Positions 9,398 through 17,887 of a stretch of DNA of 64,000 bases are shown in pieces. Under the pieces are notes generated by a model that saw only the letters and a list, made by a program, of their open reading frames with translations, was not told where the DNA came from and made no database searches. The position numbers and the translations under genes are program-made. The stretch comes from Brumimicrobium salinarum (GTDB taxonomy: Bacteria; Bacteroidota; Bacteroidia; Flavobacteriales_D; Crocinitomicaceae): assembly GCF_002844555.1 (NCBI RefSeq), contig NZ_PJNI01000003.1:62001-126000 (forward strand), read 5' to 3'. How positions within the stretch are numbered: position 1 is the stretch's first letter; each line of letters begins with the position of its first letter.

Positions 9398-10960
9398 TCA
9401 TTTTACTATTTTGAGTGATTGGGTTTTCTTACCAACACACTTAACATCAATGAAGTAAGCGCCTGAATATAAAGTTGATAAGTCACATATCCAACTCTTC
9501 GAATTCACCTCTTGTGATTCATAAACCACTTGACCCATCGTGTTTCTAATTACTACATATTCAATTGTAGAATTCGCATCAACTTGTACTTCTTCAGTAA
9601 AAGGATTAGGAAACACGTTAAAATTAACTTCTGCAACGCGCTCTATACTTGCTGTTTCATCATATTGATACGCACCAATCGAGAGGTAACCCAGCCCATC
9701 AAATCTTGGGTTTCCAGCTAAATCTATTGTTGGATATGCTTGTCCTGGATATGGATTATTTAAATACTGGTTATCGTAGTAATTTAAATCTCCAATAGTT
9801 TGATAAGTCGCTATTGGAGTAAAGTCTTCATTCGATGCATCAACAAAAGGAGAAGAAGTTACTTCATGGGTATTTAGCAAGTTTAAATTATCTGCAAAAT
9901 CCTGTACGTTTTGATTAGAACTTGTATTGGAAATATTCAATTCACCAGTTACACTACTACCTTGTATACTCTCTCCAAATATATCTGTTACGCCAGGGTT
10001 ATTATAAAAAATATTATTGTTTACAAGTGCGTGAAGCGAACTCCCTCCACCTCCGTGTTGATAGACGATAAGTGATGAAACATTATTTGCATTATATCCG
10101 TTTTGTGGGTTGTTAACGAAGGTGTTGTTTGTCAAAAATAAATCAATATCACTACCACCATAGGCTGTAAACTTTGCACATGTACCCATATGAAATGAAG
10201 ACTCTGAAGTATTGTTTTTAAACAAGTTATTTATAAAATGAACATCAGCATAAATACTGTTCGAATTTGTAATTCTAAATTCTATGGTGCTAGAAGTTGA
10301 AGCATCTGTATTAACATTATCCTCAATTCTATTATTAAACATGTAGAATCCACTAGTATTGAAGTCAGTATAATACGATACTCCAGCTCTGCTATTCGCA
10401 ACATTTTCTCTAATGATACAATTCGAAATTTGCAAGTTTTCAAGTGAACTACTAATTACATTAATTCCACCGCCCGATTCAGTTGTACTATAAGCACGTT
10501 CTATAATTAAACCGTCAAACAAAGCACGGTTAGAACTTTGAACTTTAAATACATGTGCTGCATTATCATACATCATATATGAATTTGAACTACTTGGAGC
10601 TCCTGTATCATTCCAACCTACATCTCCGCTTATAATTGTTGGGTGGTTTGAAATATCCCTTTGATTTAGATCTGTTTCATTACCTGCAAACCCACCATAT
10701 AATAGAGCATTATTATCCACTATGAAGCTTTGAGTATTGGATAGTCTTGTGTAGAAGCCTTCTGCAATCCATATTTCTGATCCATCATAACTACTAGAAC
10801 TTGCTACATGCAAAAGCGCGTCGTTTAAATCTGTGAAGGCATCTGCCCATGAACTTCCATCATTATTACCGGTTGCATCATCATCTACATAAAGTCTATT
10901 TAACGCTGAAGCCGACAAGCTTATTGCAATAGCCAAAAATGTTGTGTACAATTTTTTCAT
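9398..10960 (-). CDS. T9SS-secreted right-handed beta-helix protein
   Basis: 520 aa. A signal peptide (to about residue 20) is followed by LYVDDDATGNNDGSSWADAF, the usual opening of surface beta-helix proteins, and then by repeated short strands with Asn ladders (ISNCIIREN, FMFNNRIEDN, FINNLFKNN, LTNNTFVNN), the pattern of parallel beta-helices. The last 80 residues (FNVFPNPFTEEVQVD to SLKIVK) are a T9SS type A sorting domain, so the protein is exported by T9SS and kept on or released from the surface. It lies 6 bp after the next upstream gene, probably in one operon. Ligand unknown. Confidence 0.88.
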   Translation of the reverse strand: MKKLYTTFLAIAISLSASALNRLYVDDDATGNNDGSSWADAFTDLNDALLHVASSSSYDGSEIWIAEGFYTRLSNTQSFIVDNNALLYGGFAGNETDLNQRDISNHPTIISGDVGWNDTGAPSSSNSYMMYDNAAHVFKVQSSNRALFDGLIIERAYSTTESGGGINVISSSLENLQISNCIIRENVANSRAGVSYYTDFNTSGFYMFNNRIEDNVNTDASTSSTIEFRITNSNSIYADVHFINNLFKNNTSESSFHMGTCAKFTAYGGSDIDLFLTNNTFVNNPQNGYNANNVSSLIVYQHGGGGSSLHALVNNNIFYNNPGVTDIFGESIQGSSVTGELNISNTSSNQNVQDFADNLNLLNTHEVTSSPFVDASNEDFTPIATYQTIGDLNYYDNQYLNNPYPGQAYPTIDLAGNPRFDGLGYLSIGAYQYDETASIERVAEVNFNVFPNPFTEEVQVDANSTIEYVVIRNTMGQVVYESQEVNSKSWICDLSTLYSGAYFIDVKCVGKKTQSLKIVK

Positions 10961-10966
10961 TTTCAG

Positions 10967-12466
10967 TTATTTTTTGATTAACTTATATTTCGATTGAACC
11001 CCATCTGCTTCTATTGTTACAAAATAAACTCCAGGAGCATCGTTCAAGTTGAGATTTACTTTTTGTGTAGATTTATAACCATTAGAATATACTTCTTTTC
11101 CAGTAATGTCCGTAATGTAAATTGTTAAAGATTGAATCGTTTCTCCCAAGTTTATTGTGAAGTCACCATTTGTAGGATTAGGATAAATAGAAATATTCAA
11201 AGCAGAATCAAAATCTTCAATCCCAGCTGTACCACAATTTTCACTCCAAGATGCAGTAGCGTCTTTTAACCAGCCTTCGCCTTGAACCCAAGGGGTAGGT
11301 GTATACCCTGTATCGTGTTGAATACAAGTTAAGTTAGGATTATTAAACGCAGTCATCATTGTCATATTATTGTTGTTTCCATTGGCGACATTTAAACTGG
11401 TTAATTGGTTAAAAGTACAATTTAATGTTAATAAAGCTGTATTTGCTGAAACATCTAAATTAGTTAATTGATTTGAAGAACAGTTTAATACTGTTAAAGC
11501 AGTAAAAGCTTCAATTCCTGTAAGGTCGCTTATCCCTTGACTTGGTATTTGTATATTTCCTGTGTAGGCTTGCGCTTCTGTTTCGCAAATTTCACCATCT
11601 CCGTCTGTATCTATCGGGGAAATTCCTGCACCTGTAATTGTTGTACCATGTTCTAATAACGCAGTTTTAAAGTTGGCATCGGGTATGTTTACAATGTTCG
11701 CACAGCTTGAAGTGTTTTTTTCGTTATACAATGCAGTTATATCCGCTTGATCAATTGGAAACTCATAAAAACGGAAATTGTCAATTTTTAAATCTTGAGA
11801 TGTACCATTTCCTGTAGTCTGTGAAGGTAAATAAATGTCTAAACCTCCAAAAACCCAAACATTACTTAAACTAACTACATTTTGATTATCTATAATTTCA
11901 ATATCATCAAGATAGGCACGTAAATAATACTTTCCTCCAGTTGTCCAATAAACCAATTTTACGGCTAAATGATGCCATTCATTATCTAAATAACTTGCAA
12001 AAGAGTTATAAGTACCTGTAGGGCTTGTTCCTTGAGAAACTTGATTAACCGTTAAAGCTGAAGTGTTATTACTGAAGTTCAATACATCAATTGTTAATCC
12101 ATTACTACTGCCTGGATCTTTTAATTCTAATAATTGAAAATCACCAGTTCCTTGATTTGCTTTAAACCAAAAACTAACTACATATTCTTTTACATTTCCA
12201 GAAAAAGTAATGTTTCCTACATTACTAAGTGATGCTCCGTCAGGCGAAATAGCGCTAGTCCCTTGTTCAATTCCTGGAACAAAGGAAGCAGTATGGGATG
12301 GAGTTATACCTCCTGCATTATAGGAACTCCCGCTCGTTTCTATGAAATTACCCGTATCAAATTTATATTCTACAACTAAATCTTGAGTTGGTATTTGTTG
12401 GGCATTTAACTCCTTCCCTAAAAGAGAAAGCCCAACAGCCGATAATATCAGAATTGTTTTTTTCAT
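10967..12466 (-). CDS. T9SS-secreted LamG-like/leucine-rich repeat protein
   Basis: 499 aa with a signal peptide ending near ELNAQ. Residues of about 30-240 form a concanavalin/LamG-like fold (VVSFWFKANQGTGDFQLLEL, EWHHLAVKLVYW). Next come a calcium-loop-like IDTDGDGEICETEA and two to three Bacteroidota-type leucine-rich repeats (LTVLNCSSNQLTNLDVSANT). A T9SS sorting domain closes it (IYPNPTNGDFTINLGE to YKLIKK). Likely a surface carbohydrate- or protein-binding adhesin. It sits between its operon neighbours with gaps of 6 and 21 bp. Confidence 0.87.
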   Translation of the reverse strand: MKKTILILSAVGLSLLGKELNAQQIPTQDLVVEYKFDTGNFIETSGSSYNAGGITPSHTASFVPGIEQGTSAISPDGASLSNVGNITFSGNVKEYVVSFWFKANQGTGDFQLLELKDPGSSNGLTIDVLNFSNNTSALTVNQVSQGTSPTGTYNSFASYLDNEWHHLAVKLVYWTTGGKYYLRAYLDDIEIIDNQNVVSLSNVWVFGGLDIYLPSQTTGNGTSQDLKIDNFRFYEFPIDQADITALYNEKNTSSCANIVNIPDANFKTALLEHGTTITGAGISPIDTDGDGEICETEAQAYTGNIQIPSQGISDLTGIEAFTALTVLNCSSNQLTNLDVSANTALLTLNCTFNQLTSLNVANGNNNNMTMMTAFNNPNLTCIQHDTGYTPTPWVQGEGWLKDATASWSENCGTAGIEDFDSALNISIYPNPTNGDFTINLGETIQSLTIYITDITGKEVYSNGYKSTQKVNLNLNDAPGVYFVTIEADGVQSKYKLIKK

Positions 12467-12487
12467 TTTTAAATTAATTTATTTTGA

Positions 12488-13579
12488 TTAGTTTTTGTAT
12501 TTCATTGCATCATTTGGATTCACGTAGTAGATTCTTTGGTCGTTATACAACATGTACGTTTTTCCAAAGTCTCCTCCTCCAACATAATCTTGAGCGATGT
12601 AAAAACCTTCGCGTTTATAATTACCTTGAGGTGTTTTCATTACCACAATAGCTTTGGCTACTCGTTTTAATGTTGCCCCTGTAAAAGGATGTTTTTTAAT
12701 TTCCCAATCTGTTGAAGTCACATAAGCATAGATTACTTCTTCTTTCCATTTGTACCCTTTTGCAGTTCTTTGAATCAAAGCCAAAGCGTCAGATTTCAAA
12801 GCCGCGTCTTTCATTCCTTCTGCAGGCAATGGCTTCGCATCTTTAATTTCATCGTTTTTCCACATGGCACGTAAAGCATCAAATTTTTCAAATACAACTT
12901 TAGAAGTGTACTCTACATTTTTTTGATACTCTTTAAACTTTGTAGTGTCTTTGGCAGCGATGATGAAAGATTCTGGTGTAATATTGTTCATCCACTGGTG
13001 TCCAATCTCATCATTTTTATGATATACATTAGCACCTATTAAAATTACACCTGGTTCTAACAATAAACATTCTGCATTATACCAAGAAGATGGTCCACCT
13101 GTCATTCCCATTTGAAACATTACATTTCCTTTATCAGCGGAACTTTTATATCGATCTGGTACCATTGCATAATTTGAGTTTCCTTCATCCCAATGAATTT
13201 GCATCGTGTGTTTTTCTTGATCATATTCAATGGCGAATCCTAAATAGGCTTTTGCAGTATCTTTACTGAATTGATTGGCTGGTGCTTCAATGGCAAACGT
13301 GTTGATGAAATAATTCCCAGAAAAATTGATATCGTCTTTATAATCTGCCGTGTGAACTCCTTTGATAATCATTTGTCCATTATCCGCCACAAACAATCGA
13401 TCATGGTCCGCATAAGTTTGCTCATCTAATTCTTTTTCACCAATTACAGGCATTGATGCAGACTTTACACTCGCTTTAGAATTCTCAATTTTGTTCTTTG
13501 CATTTTTTAGTGCACCAAACTGAGCCATAGTGCTGTTACCAAGGCAAAGTAATGCGATAAACAGGGTGATCTTGTTCAT
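12488..13579 (-). CDS. Secreted protein of unknown function
   Basis: 363 aa with a signal peptide ending near STMAQ. No family recognised and no T9SS domain. The body is soluble, with conserved-looking aromatic stretches (YFINTFAIEAPANQF, YVTSTDWEIKKHP, FYIAQDYVGGGDFG). It is first in a probable three-gene minus-strand operon and divergent from the sensor kinase gene; the 136-bp gap between them holds a tandem repeat that may be the response-regulator site. Confidence 0.75.
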   Translation of the reverse strand: MNKITLFIALLCLGNSTMAQFGALKNAKNKIENSKASVKSASMPVIGEKELDEQTYADHDRLFVADNGQMIIKGVHTADYKDDINFSGNYFINTFAIEAPANQFSKDTAKAYLGFAIEYDQEKHTMQIHWDEGNSNYAMVPDRYKSSADKGNVMFQMGMTGGPSSWYNAECLLLEPGVILIGANVYHKNDEIGHQWMNNITPESFIIAAKDTTKFKEYQKNVEYTSKVVFEKFDALRAMWKNDEIKDAKPLPAEGMKDAALKSDALALIQRTAKGYKWKEEVIYAYVTSTDWEIKKHPFTGATLKRVAKAIVVMKTPQGNYKREGFYIAQDYVGGGDFGKTYMLYNDQRIYYVNPNDAMKYKN

Positions 13580-13647
13580 TTTGTTCTCTGAGTTTTAATT
13601 TAAATTCAAAGCAAATTAAACAAGAAGAGGGCAAATCATCAGCAAGC

Positions 13648-13682
13648 AATTGCTGAACAACAGATATAATTGCTAAACGACA
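13648..13682. promoter_or_regulatory. Tandem 15-bp direct repeat, candidate LytTR operator
   Basis: AATTGCTGAACAACA (13648-13662) and AATTGCTAAACGACA (13668-13682) differ at two positions and start 20 bp apart, about two helical turns. LytTR regulators typically bind paired direct repeats with such phasing. The repeats lie between the divergent kinase gene and the secreted-protein operon. The first copy overlaps a palindrome, AGCAATTGCT. Confidence 0.5.
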
Positions 13683-13715
13683 AAACCATCGATTTTTTTT
13701 ATATTAATTTTGAAT

Positions 13716-16508
13716 ATGTTTAAACATTACATAAAAGCATTCATCACATTTTTACTTTGTTTCCCTCTATTTAGTCAGGAAAATGAACCAATGACTATTC
13801 CTATTGACTATGAACATTTCGGAACAGTATATGATATTGTCGAATATAAAGCCAAAAATGAAATATTGATTGCCTCAGAAAAAGGGCTTTTCAGATATAC
13901 TGGAAAAGTACTCTCTCCACTGCACAGTGAGTCAGATGAAACTTTTCATAAAATATACTTGCAAGAAAACAATATTTTCGCCTTAAGTTTCAACAACAGC
14001 ATTTATCAATTAAAAAATGATAGTCTTTTACTCATCCAACATTTTGAGGAAAACATCAAAGACATAGTGGTCATCAAAGATTCAATTTTTGTAACTACAC
14101 CGAACTCACTTTTTGTTGGTCAGAATACTAATTTCAAGAAAATAGATTTTGGAATTGATCAGTATCATCATGGGTTTATCAAAACAAAAAACGCTTATTT
14201 CTTAATCCAACAAAGCCATAATACAATTGACTTATATAACCTACAAAAACAATGTAAAATTCCAACACAATTTAAAAAGTCAGTTCGCAAGGTCTTCACA
14301 TCTGAAGAAAACAATTACCTCGTTTCTGAAAACATGGTTTATGAATTTGATCAAAAATCAGGTCAAATCAATATGCGATTTGATTTACCTATTCGACTTT
14401 TAAATGTAAAACTATACGATATTAAAATTCAAAAAAATGGTTTGATTACAATAGGTCATAATGATGGATTGTCAATATGGATTCCTAAGCAACAAAAATG
14501 GAAACATTATTACCAAGGAACGCCTATTCATGCTATTTCATTTGATCAATTTGAGAATATTTGGATGGGGACGAAATATGAAGGAGTACTTCAAATTCCT
14601 TCTACTGAGATAATGAAAAATGACATGAGCTCAATTCTTCAAAGAAAGGAGAGAATCGTTACTTCTTATTTAACGGAAGAATATCTATTTCTAGGAACGA
14701 ATCTTGGTTCCTTGATATCATGGAACTTCGCTCAAGGTATTAAGAAAGTAATCCATCTCAGGAAAAACGGAGAGGTTCAATCTATTGTTCATAAAGGTGA
14801 CTTTTTATATGTTTATTGTGATCAATTATTTGTGATTGATTTAACGACGCAAAGTGTAATTGAATCAGAAAATGTTCATTCTACTAAAGCTATTTTTGTT
14901 GACGACGAACTTTTTGTTGCTACTTCTGAAGATTTTCAAAACTTGACAAAATCGATTAAAACGGACAAAGGGAAATGGCATAATTCTATTCACTATTCTA
15001 AAGAAGAAAATCTGTTTTATCTAGGAACAAAAACGGGATTAAAAATTGTCAATCGAAATGATTTTTCAGTTGTAACCACAGTGGAAAAAGAACGTAAAAT
15101 CATTGAGGCACTTCAACTCAACAACGACATTTACCTGTTTGATTTCATTGGGGAAGCTATTGGATATCGCTCAGGGAAAATAACTAACCTACCGATAGAC
15201 AATATTCGGAAAGTGACTAAAATAGGCGACAATGAAGTCTTATGTTATAATAAAACAGAGGTCGTTTTATACAACGCAAATATTGATCAGGTAAGAAAAA
15301 TAAATTTTATAGCACAGCTTACAAAAGGGAATGACATTGTTAATATTTCGAAGAATAAGACAGACTTATTTATCACAACATTAAGTGATGTGTATATTAT
15401 TCATAACTATTCGGAATTCTTATACCAAACTCCTCCAAAAGACTTAGCATTGATCATTAGCCAAAAGAATGGTAAAATCATCACCGAAACCATTAACTTA
15501 TCTCATAATAACAAGGGAATAGAGTTGTTTTTAAAAACCAATAAAGACCTTTCTTTTTTCACCAATTATGAGTTGTATTACACATTAGGAAACCAAGATG
15601 AAAGGACAAAAATAGAAGCCAATCAGCAAAATGCTTTCCAGTTTAATATGGCTTTCGTTCCAGAAGGAAATTCAACATTAGAGTTTATTCTAAAAACCAA
15701 TGAAAACACAACAAATTATCCTGTAAAAATCTATGTTAATTCTCCTTTTTATAAATCGTTTTGGTTTATTCTCGTTGTTTTTATTTCCGTCATCCTTTTG
15801 TTATTCGGCATCCAAAAAAAGAGACTGTCTACCATGAGAAAGGAAAACCTAAAAAGAATACAAGAAGAGCGTTTAAAAGCCAGGGTTTTTAAATCGGAAC
15901 TAACCGCAATTCGATCTCAGATGAATCCACACTTTGTTTTCAACACCCTTTCATCTATTCAATTGAAAATTGCAAAAAAAGAAACAGGTGCAGCCTTCAA
16001 AATGGTTCAGAAATTTTCTTCATTAATGCGTGGAATATTAAACTATTCACAAAAAGAACTGATTTCTTTAAAGCAAGAATTAGACATTCTCAATAACTAT
16101 TTAGAATTAGAGAGAAATCGATTTGAAGATGAGATGAATATTGAGATGAATATCAATGAAGAAATGGATTTAGAAGACTTTAGAATACCATCATTAATCA
16201 CACAACCCATTGCAGAGAATTCAATCCATCATGGATTAAAACATAAACATGGCGAAAAGAAGATCAGCATTATTCTTCATAAAATTGATGACTTATCTTA
16301 CACCTTAGAAATTAGCGATAACGGGATTGGAATAGAAAAAGCCAATCAAATTAACCAAGAAAACAACAAATCTGATTCATTTGCAATGCAAGCGATTAGA
16401 AAGCGAATTACATATATCAACTCCCTCAATGAGATTAGTGTTGACTTAGAAGTCTCTTCTACTGACCAAGGAACAAAAACCACCATAAAAGTGAAAGAAA
16501 ATGATTAA
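13716..16508 (+). CDS. Membrane sensor histidine kinase, LytS/YehU type
   Basis: 930 aa. A signal sequence precedes about 640 residues of periplasmic sensor made of beta-propeller-like repeats (YDIVEYKAKNEILIASEKGL, FENIWMGTKYEGVL). One membrane segment lies near residues 680-700, then a coiled linker and a His_kinase/HATPase pair. The likely phospho-accepting His is in MNPHFVFNTLSSIQ (about residue 737) and the N-box is QPIAENSIHHGL. I chose ATG 13716 over the in-frame TTG at 13710. The gene overlaps the response regulator gene by 8 bp. Signal unknown. Confidence 0.9.
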   Translation: MFKHYIKAFITFLLCFPLFSQENEPMTIPIDYEHFGTVYDIVEYKAKNEILIASEKGLFRYTGKVLSPLHSESDETFHKIYLQENNIFALSFNNSIYQLKNDSLLLIQHFEENIKDIVVIKDSIFVTTPNSLFVGQNTNFKKIDFGIDQYHHGFIKTKNAYFLIQQSHNTIDLYNLQKQCKIPTQFKKSVRKVFTSEENNYLVSENMVYEFDQKSGQINMRFDLPIRLLNVKLYDIKIQKNGLITIGHNDGLSIWIPKQQKWKHYYQGTPIHAISFDQFENIWMGTKYEGVLQIPSTEIMKNDMSSILQRKERIVTSYLTEEYLFLGTNLGSLISWNFAQGIKKVIHLRKNGEVQSIVHKGDFLYVYCDQLFVIDLTTQSVIESENVHSTKAIFVDDELFVATSEDFQNLTKSIKTDKGKWHNSIHYSKEENLFYLGTKTGLKIVNRNDFSVVTTVEKERKIIEALQLNNDIYLFDFIGEAIGYRSGKITNLPIDNIRKVTKIGDNEVLCYNKTEVVLYNANIDQVRKINFIAQLTKGNDIVNISKNKTDLFITTLSDVYIIHNYSEFLYQTPPKDLALIISQKNGKIITETINLSHNNKGIELFLKTNKDLSFFTNYELYYTLGNQDERTKIEANQQNAFQFNMAFVPEGNSTLEFILKTNENTTNYPVKIYVNSPFYKSFWFILVVFISVILLLFGIQKKRLSTMRKENLKRIQEERLKARVFKSELTAIRSQMNPHFVFNTLSSIQLKIAKKETGAAFKMVQKFSSLMRGILNYSQKELISLKQELDILNNYLELERNRFEDEMNIEMNINEEMDLEDFRIPSLITQPIAENSIHHGLKHKHGEKKISIILHKIDDLSYTLEISDNGIGIEKANQINQENNKSDSFAMQAIRKRITYINSLNEISVDLEVSSTDQGTKTTIKVKEND

Positions 16509-17223
16509 ATACATTGTTATCGATGATGAGCCTAACCCAAGAGAATTATTGATTTTTTCAATAGAATCACTCGGACTTCCGTACCAATTAGTAGGTGAGG
16601 CTAAAAGTTTGTTAGAAGGGGTTGATTTAATACGAAAAGAGAAACCTGATGTTGTATTTTTAGACATTCAAATGCCCGAACATATTGGACTAAAAATTAA
16701 ATCATTTTTAAATGAAGAGGAATTCGATTTTAAATTGATTTTTGTTACCGCATACGATCAATATACCATTCAGGCAATTAGACTTTCAGCTTTCGACTAT
16801 CTATTAAAACCAATAGAACACACTGAGCTTGCTGAATGTTTAGAACGTATTATCAACGAAAAGAAAACAGAAAACACCTATCAGCAATTAAAAACAATTG
16901 AGAATCAAAATGTCATCGTAATTAAATCTCATGAAGGAACTTATTTCATCAATATTCACGAAATACTATCCATTACCGCAGATGGAATGTACAGTAAATT
17001 TCAACTAAAAGACAAAGTGATACTTTCCTCAAAACCACTTAAAATGTACGAGCAAATACACGATAAATTATACCGCTGTCATCGATCGCATATTATCAAT
17101 CTCGATCAAATTGAAAAAATAGAAGGTCAAAATGTTGTACTTAAAGGTCATCAGCAATATCCAGTATCACGCAATTATAAAACTGATTTGATAGAAGCCT
17201 TGAAAGGGAGAATTGATGATTAG
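16501..17223 (+). CDS. LytTR-family response regulator
   Basis: 240 aa. The receiver domain has the acidic pocket IDDEP, phospho-acceptor Asp55 in VVFLDIQMP, Thr in FVTAYD and Lys103 in LLKPIE. The C-terminal LytTR DNA-binding domain starts near residue 135 and includes YRCHRSHIINLDQIEKIEG and the closing YPVSRNYKTDL. It is translationally coupled to the kinase. The tandem repeat at 13648-13682 is a plausible target, pointing to control of its own operon or the divergent secreted proteins. Confidence 0.94.
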   Translation: MIKYIVIDDEPNPRELLIFSIESLGLPYQLVGEAKSLLEGVDLIRKEKPDVVFLDIQMPEHIGLKIKSFLNEEEFDFKLIFVTAYDQYTIQAIRLSAFDYLLKPIEHTELAECLERIINEKKTENTYQQLKTIENQNVIVIKSHEGTYFINIHEILSITADGMYSKFQLKDKVILSSKPLKMYEQIHDKLYRCHRSHIINLDQIEKIEGQNVVLKGHQQYPVSRNYKTDLIEALKGRIDD

Positions 17224-17600
17224 ATTATTTTAAATGTTCTCCAAAAAAAACTTGTTTGACAAAAAAATGGTGAATTTGGACTTAGAATTAAAACAAATAA
17301 ATGACCATTCCATTTTTGCTCAGGGCCTCTTCCTATAGTTGCTTTTTCGAGAAATAAAAAGTTTGCTATAATGAAAACGACTATCAAAATTATGTTTACG
17401 AATTTTTTCTTATTTACAACAACAATTATGCAGCCTAGAACGGCCAACAAGGTATAAAAACCAAGATAACTTAAATCTCCTAGCCCATGTCCAAACGAAA
17501 GTTGTCCGAGCCACATTAATAAGACCAAAAGGTTTAGGATTGTAATTAATGCGATTGCGGCATATTTGACTGTTTTTTTGTTAGTCTTTCTATTATTCAA
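17220..17600 (-). CDS. Small membrane protein of unknown function
   Basis: 126 aa with three or four hydrophobic segments (about 12-32, 42-62, 66-84). It converges on the response regulator gene and overlaps its end by 4 bp. No family recognised. The C-terminus (FFCQTSFFWRTFKII) is polar-aromatic and may be poorly conserved. Real coding is likely from the membrane pattern but not certain. Confidence 0.55.
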   Translation of the reverse strand: MNNRKTNKKTVKYAAIALITILNLLVLLMWLGQLSFGHGLGDLSYLGFYTLLAVLGCIIVVVNKKKFVNIILIVVFIIANFLFLEKATIGRGPEQKWNGHLFVLILSPNSPFFCQTSFFWRTFKII

Positions 17601-17693
17601 GAATAGGTATTTGAAATTTTAATAATTAAAGATAGTTTGCTTTTATGAATTAGCAAGATAACGAGTTAAAAATCCTCATAACAATGGGTAAAT

Positions 17694-17728
17694 CCTCTCC
17701 CTTAATCCCTCTCCTAAAAAGAGGGAGA
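17694..17728. repeat. CCCTCT/AGAGGG palindrome
   Basis: CCCTCT (17707-17712) and AGAGGG (17720-17725) within a longer CCTCTCCC tract. It belongs to the same loose family of CT-rich intergenic palindromes as 6442-6472 and the copies at 38-40 kb. Confidence 0.45.
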
Positions 17729-17795
17729 CATCTACCCACCTATTTTAAATTACTAACCTAATTTGATGAGGTCATTACCTTAATATATAAAAAAA

Positions 17796-17824
17796 GCCAG
17801 TTGCAAAGTAAACTTCACAACTGG
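17796..17824 (-). terminator. Intrinsic terminator of the prolyl oligopeptidase gene
   Basis: In minus-strand sense a perfect 8-bp stem (GCCAGTTG and CAACTGGC) is followed by seven T. It lies about 60 bp past the stop at 17888. The stem and flanks are nearly the same as at 9330-9358. Confidence 0.8.
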
Positions 17825-17887
17825 CCAATTTCTATAATTAACATGAGAATCCGAGTATCATCGGATTCATCATTCATCGTTCATAAT

